Positions 59,328 to 64,000 of a DNA stretch of 64,000 bases are shown in pieces. The stretch spans positions 627,501 through 691,500 of the forward strand of contig OZ005605.1 of the NCBI GenBank assembly GCA_963930655.1, written 5' to 3'. The number at the start of each line of letters is the position of its first letter. Position 1 is the stretch's first letter. Made by a program: the position numbers and the translations under genes. The notes below the pieces were generated by a model. That model saw only the letters and a program-made list of their open reading frames with translations, searched no databases and was not told the DNA's origin. This DNA is from Myrica gale. Taxonomy: Eukaryota; Streptophyta; Magnoliopsida; Fagales; Myricaceae.

Positions 59328-59699
59328 ATGGATACTATTGATTCTTCAGCAAATCAATCTATTCCATCTATTAATACTGATGATGAGACTATAGATGTAG
59401 ATGAGGGGCCTTCGGCCTCGGGTAATCCTTCTCGCAAATGTAAAGGGAATAAGGAGGGGTTAGTAGTTTGGGATCATTTCACTAAATTAGATGGTTGTGA
59501 TACAAGTGACCCGCTTGCTAAATGTAATTATTGTAACAAGCAGTACCATTGTAACTCTAAACGACATGGTACATCTAATATGCTGAACCATGTGTTACAT
59601 GCATGTCCTAAGTACCATATATTATCGTTATTGATGAAGAAGATGAATGCTTATAATTATTTATATGATTTTTTGTGCTCTTGGATTTGTATTATGTAA
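59328..59699 (+). CDS. BED zinc-finger protein fragment of a hAT transposase
   Basis: A 123-residue frame starts at an ATG directly after an acceptor (GTTTTAG). An acidic N-terminus precedes a BED finger at about residues 44-95: V-W-D-H-F, C-N-Y-C, then H and C residues in T-S-N-M-L-N-H-V-L-H-A-C. In plant hAT transposases (RICESLEEPER/DAYSLEEPER type) this finger binds transposon ends and is followed by the RNase-H-like core and hATC dimer domain. Both are missing here; the tail after the finger is unrelated. A 5' exon with donor at about 59110 could splice onto it. A short DNA-binding protein is possible but unproven. Confidence 0.7.
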   Translation: MDTIDSSANQSIPSINTDDETIDVDEGPSASGNPSRKCKGNKEGLVVWDHFTKLDGCDTSDPLAKCNYCNKQYHCNSKRHGTSNMLNHVLHACPKYHILSLLMKKMNAYNYLYDFLCSWICIM

Positions 59700-59988
59700 T
59701 GATTTTTTTTTTGTATCCAATTATGTATCTGAGTATTATCGTTAGATATATTGGAGGTGCCTAAGGGAGGCAAAAGCAAAGCAAAAAAACAAAAAAACAA
59801 AAAAAAACCGTCCGCACTCGACCCAATCCGTTAACGATATATTAGAGGTGCTAAGGGAGGCAAGAGTAGAACAAAAAAAAAACCGTCCGTACCCGACCTG
59901 ATTCGTACGGGTCGGGTTCGGGTGGGTTATTTTGTTTGGTGGGTCGGGTCAACTATCGGGAAACGACCCGAAATTTGAATAGCCCTAG

Positions 59989-60085
59989 CAATGGGATGTG
60001 TTTATTTATTTATCTCTCGACTCGAAATGAAACCAAGTTTGATTTGAAAAAGAATTTTAAGAGTGTCCAGGGTTATACAGGTAAA
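59989..60085 (+). repeat. Duplicated right flank of element A
   Basis: About 97 bases right of the element A end are nearly identical to 63904-64000, right of element B. Either both elements lie in a duplicated segment or the true element ends lie further right. Confidence 0.85.
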
Positions 60086-60682
60086 TTTTGAGGAGCTACC
60101 GCGATCGTTCATAGTCTATGTTCTCCCACTTAACTCACCGGTCTGATCTTAAAGAAAATTAAACATGAAATTATATGCCTTATTCACATAATTTCAGATG
60201 TTCCCTTATCACATTATTCGATATGGATTGACACTTCTCTAGTTACTCCGTCCTTAGCGGATATAATTTTTGAATTTTCAACCATGATTTTGATTGAACT
60301 ATAATCATTTTGAACATAAATAATCGTATGCCTACTTTAAGGTTTATTCATTCATTGCCTGATCGTGACTAGATGGGCCATGATTCGCCAATTGGGTAGT
60401 CGAGAACAAGTCAATTCAGATCATTCTAGTATGTTTAAAAAGGACCAACCATCCGAGACGAAGCCGAATCAGACCCGCAAATTACTTTGGGCCGATCGAG
60501 AGAAGTGCAGGCCGACTTAGCTATATAGAGACCCAGTCGTTCTGCCGTTGTCGACATCTGTTGTAACACGTTTAACTCGGACGAAATATCACTCGCCACC
60601 TGTTTCGTTGTAATGTCCTACTGAACAAACACGAAAACAAAAATCAAGAAACCAGATCAAGAGCAACCCATAAGAGGGGGAG

Positions 60683-60748
60683 ATGTGGAGGCGCGTGACT
60701 TCCCTTTTTCCATTGAGTTCCTCCAGCAAGTCATCCATTTTTACCCAG
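60683..60748 (+). CDS. Possible first coding exon of an organelle-targeted protein
   Basis: An ATG opens 22 codons (M-W-R-R-V-T-S-L-F-P-L...) rich in Arg and Ser, ending at a donor (CCCAG followed by GTAAAC), phase 0. The composition is that of a mitochondrial presequence. The preceding 100 bases look like a leader. The downstream exons cannot be identified: element B begins 740 bases later and the window ends at 64000. I do not recognise the gene. Confidence 0.3.
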
Positions 60749-61489
60749 GTAAACAACTCCACTCCGACCATATTTCAATATAAAACACGAAAGAAGGAAG
60801 AAAAAAGAAAAAAAGTTTGTGCTTTGTTTTGTCTGTATCATATAATTATTTTTTTTCTGGGTGTGTGAAGTCAAATAAGATAAGGGCATTAGAAATGCAA
60901 TTTCTTGAGTTCCAATGTCCCACTCGTAAATCTGGTATTGTGGAGATGTTTCGGGAACCATATTTATGTGGGCTGAGGATTCTTTCACAGTTTAAGTTAT
61001 TTTCTCTGTTGAGCAAGTAAGGCTTTTATGGCTACACACTGTCAGCAATGCCAGATCAAGGTGAAATTGTTATTTGTTCAAGCGAGAAAACGCATTTCGC
61101 CCCCATCGTGGTGGTGCACTTCGGTTACCCACCGTCCTTTTTTACATGTATTTTCTGGTGGTTAAAAAAGGTGTTTTAGAACTGGGACACTGATGAGGGT
61201 TGAAAGGTAGTTGGTTCGGGAATCTTTTTTAATATGCATAACTGGTTTAGTAATTGTTCTATAACGATTTATATTTACCAACTGCTGCAAACTTTATCAG
61301 TTTCTGAGTTATCTCTCGTAAATCTTCCGTTCTTTTAACCTTTTAACGATTTTGTTTTCTGATATTGACCGCAGCCAAGCTCAGCATTGAAATTTTTTGG
61401 AATCCTTAGAAACTGAGATACCCATCCCGGCTCTCTATTTCTGTGTCTTAAGTTTAGGATAAACATGTCTTTGTCTTTCGTGTCCAATA
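60749..61489. other. No further exon recognised
   Basis: If the exon at 60683 is real this is its intron. A frame at 60817-61020 shows nothing recognisable. Confidence 0.35.
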
Positions 61490-63903
61490 TAGAGGACGTT
61501 CACTAACATACCGACCCGACCCGCATCCGACTGAAGGTTATCGGGCTGAACGCGGGCCTCGGTATGCCATCGGGTAGACCCGAGCCCGCCCGACCAATCA
61601 GTTTTCCTTTGCTGCAGCCCTACTCGGCACCCTTCACTGACGCTCTCTCCTCTCGGCTCTCTGGTTCTCGCGAAGCTCTCTCCTCTCTGGTTCTCGCACG
61701 CTTCAGCTCCCGAGGCCCTCAAGACTCACACCAGGTCAGTCCCCCAATCTTTCTCTCTCACTGTCTTTCATTTTTCCGCGCAGATCGTCCAAAACCCTCT
61801 TTGTTTCTTCCTCCATTCCTCGTCTCGAACCTGCATTTTTTCCGTAGGGGTTGTGGGGCACATGGGTTTTGGTGGGGTTGGGGTGAGTTTCTGCGAGATT
61901 TTTGCGCGGCTTGTTTGTGATGGTGGGTTTGGTGGGTGCGGGATATCATTTGGATCTGAGAGAGATTTAGTTAGCCAGATGGAAGTGAAGGTTATTGGGG
62001 TTTCTGTTTTGCTCTGGTTGATCTTGGCTGTTCGTCCATTATGCTTGATTTCAGCTAACGTTGAAGGTCTGCTCCGTTATACTTGCTGCTCCCTTGTTCT
62101 TCTAGAGTTCCTCTTATAGTTTGATCTTTGTTTTTAAAATATTTGTTGATATTTGGAAATGATTTTTTGCTAGTTTCGGGAAAATAGTTCTTTTTGGGTG
62201 CTGGGGGAAGTGGGGATATTTAACTAAGTTTAGCTCCTTTGTTCGTAGTTCTGATTGATGATATTTCCAAATTATATCTTCTATTTGAAAGTTGAAACCC
62301 TCTCCGGGACTCCAAAGTGGTGGCCCCATGAAAGGAATCACTTGAATTCCTTTTGTTTGCATGTCTGCTGGCTGCCCCCACTTTGCTTAATGCTTCTGTC
62401 TTTAATTCCAATACCAAAACAGAATTGCTATTTGCTAGGCGTGGTTGACAGAGACGCTGTACAAACCCATCTTTCAGAGCACATCTTCCTCCCAGATCGA
62501 ATTCATTTAATTTAAATGATTCAGGCCTTGTTCTTCAGCATTTATCAACTTCAAAATATAATGACGATTTGGGTAGTAGGTAGTTTACTTAGCCAAAGAG
62601 ACATGTTTGAGAGGTCTAATTTTCTGTGAACTCAATTTTGAGATTCTCCGAGCTAAGAAATGTATTCGGGTTCTTGCAAAACAAAAGTTTGCATGTTTTT
62701 CTTCTTTAAAGGTCCAGTTTCTAAACCAAAGTACGCATATTATAGACAGCCTTAAAAGATGTGAAGAGTCTTGGTAGTTGTAAATTCTATTTGATTATTT
62801 TTGAAGCCATCTGTAAGTGAAATATTCCATTAACGTCATATGGAGAAAAAGAGAACATGCCAGCAGCTACTTTATACTTGTAGGCCACAGAGTTCCTACC
62901 CTGTTGAAGCAGAGCTCAACGGCAGCATGTGAGAGTTCTAGAAAACAGAGATGTTGAATCCTTGAAACAAGGAATTCAAAAAATAAACAAATAGATTTAT
63001 AATGCCACAGGCCATTGTTTTTTCGTTCCTTTAAAGAACCCCCACAAGAACAGAGAGTTATACAGTGTCTTTGACTTTGATAAGCATTCTTGGTTTTTAA
63101 TTCTACGATTCAGAATCGACACCAGATAGCTTTCTTGGTTTTTAATAGTTGGAACTTGGGAGTATCCCTTCGGATTGACACTTTATACACCCAGCATTGG
63201 TTTATGCGACCACCAAAAAATCATCATCTTCCATGACATTCTTATCTTTTCAAACACTGCATTATTAGTGTCAAATTTGTTCTTATTAGTGTCAAATTTG
63301 TTCTTTGAAACGAAAGGTCAATTTCTAATTGTTCAAGATTAGAGTTTACCCATTTGGGATGTTACAAGCTTGGGATTTAGAATAGTTGGTTTCGATGGAT
63401 TTGGACTCTTTACATTTCTTGTTTAAGTATTTTGCAGGATGGTTTGTCTGTATGTAACATGATTTCTCTTGATCTCTCTCTCTTACTTATTCTTTATTTT
63501 TGTAACCTAATTACTTATTCTTTATCCGATGCAGGAACAATTTCAAGAACAAGGACGATTTTGTTTGGGCAATAGAGGTTCCATCAAGAACAAGGTAATT
63601 GTAAGCTAAAACCTTATTAGAAACTTAGAAAATGATACAATGGAGATTGAAGGTTAGGAGATTTGTTGGTTCTGTTGGAGATTGGAGGTCAGGGCTAATG
63701 TTGGTTCTGTTGGTTTTTGATCTGTTGTGACGTGTTTTTTATGATATGAAGTGATTTGTTGTGATATGGTTTCTGATGATTTGTTTTTCATATGCTTTAA
63801 ATATAGTAACTAATTATTATTATTATGTTTGTTTGTCGGGTCAACTATCAGGAAAATCAGATCCGACCGGACCCGACCGGACCCGAAATTTGAACAGCCC
63901 TAG
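61490..63903 (+). mobile_element. hAT-like element B, relative of element A with a different cargo
   Basis: The left end is worn (TAGAGGACGTTCA), but the next 100 bases match element A (GTTATCGGGCTGAACGCGGG; GCCATCGGGTAGACCCGAGC). The right end reads TGAACAGCCCTAG, as in A. The 63536-63838 region matches 59041-59322 closely. The BED exon of A is absent: B passes straight from the sequence before that exon to the terminal GTCGGGTCAACTATC. Its interior carries exon 1 of a SERK-type gene at 61979-62066. Confidence 0.7.
61979..62066 (+). pseudogene. Captured SERK-type receptor kinase exon 1
   Basis: An ATG opens 29 codons plus one base encoding a hydrophobic signal peptide that ends L-I-S-A-N-V-E-G. 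It is followed directly by a GT, in phase 1. SERK/BAK1 family genes begin with a signal-peptide exon ending in A-N-x-E-G with the intron at exactly this codon. The leucine-rich repeats and kinase are not present. A CT-rich leader with a donor at about 61735 precedes it, so promoter and leader may have been captured too. Confidence 0.7.
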
Positions 63904-64000
63904 CAATGGGACGTGTTTATTTATTTATCTCTTGACTCGAAATGAAACCAGGTTTGATTTGAAAAAGAATTTTAAGAGTGTCTAGGGTTATACAGGTAAA
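63904..64000 (+). repeat. Duplicated right flank of element B
   Basis: Near-identical to 59989-60085. The window ends inside the match, so its full extent is unknown. Confidence 0.85.

Larger units (their letters stand above)
55988..59988 (+). mobile_element. hAT-like element A with captured gene fragments
   Basis: The ends CTAGGGCTGTTCA and the complement of CTAGGGCTATTCA are inverted copies, followed inward on both sides by GACCCG/CGGGTC-rich stretches. A BED zinc-finger exon near the 3' end supports the hAT superfamily. Between the ends lie, on the plus strand, exons 1-2 of an O-fucosyltransferase-type gene (56567-57823), one exon of threonyl-tRNA synthetase (58082-58166) and the BED exon (59328-59699). 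A foldback MITE (56928-57334) is nested inside. An 8-bp target duplication is not visible at these ends. A relative with a different cargo lies at 61490-63903. Confidence 0.75.

Noticed and set aside
59323-59699. A full-length functional hAT transposase in element A
   Set aside because: Only the BED finger is present; no RNase-H-like core or hATC dimer domain follows within the element.
55980-59996. 8-bp target duplication around element A
   Set aside because: The 8 bases on each side of the inverted ends do not match, so I do not claim a target duplication for this element.
1-64000. CRISPR array, prokaryotic operon or replication origin
   Set aside because: The window is plant nuclear DNA; no spaced direct repeats of that kind or bacterial gene structure were seen.

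Overview
This is nuclear DNA from a eudicot plant, probably a woody one; species cannot be set from sequence alone. The evidence is intron-containing plant genes (a MIXTA-type R2R3-MYB, a CBL-interacting kinase, a plant prosaposin, an NST1-like protein), an intron-bearing tRNA-Tyr, AT-rich intergenic DNA with many MITEs, and decayed Copia and pararetrovirus copies.

Layout. 0-24 kb is a repeat graveyard: a 5' Copia fragment fused to a second Copia fragment (0.2-7.5 kb), a MITE, a broken petuvirus/florendovirus-like endogenous pararetrovirus (8.8-12.3 kb), two more Copia tails (15.7-16.3 kb plus strand, 20.8-22.0 kb minus strand), a 400-bp direct duplication (17.6 and 20.4 kb) and a CACTA remnant (23.3 kb). 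24.5-26.3 kb holds a MYB106/MYB16-like gene. 26.6-29.5 kb is a PIF/Harbinger element with TTA target duplications that lost its catalytic domain and carries an expansin gene fragment. 34-39.5 kb is a three-exon NST1-like gene, followed by tRNA-Tyr(GUA) and, on the minus strand, a CIPK with a single coding exon and a 5' UTR intron. 48.3-55.8 kb is a minus-strand prosaposin gene whose exon pair 2-3 has been duplicated in tandem; a 1.56-kb hAT-like element with a perfect 8-bp target duplication sits in its 5' UTR intron. 56-64 kb holds two related hAT-like elements. One carries exons of an O-fucosyltransferase gene, an exon of threonyl-tRNA synthetase and a BED-finger exon. The other carries exon 1 of a SERK-type receptor kinase gene.

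The host genes are not an operon and show no common pathway. MYB106/16-type factors control epidermal cell shape and cuticle, CIPKs relay calcium signals through CBL proteins, and plant saposin-like proteins are secretory/vacuolar lipid-binding proteins. The strongest unusual signals are the gene-fragment-carrying DNA transposons (three unrelated elements, four host gene fragments), the prosaposin exon duplication with a decayed orphan half-domain, and a MYB gene with an altered R2 repeat and an extended C-terminus. All intron/exon models are by eye from splice consensus and reading-frame continuity.
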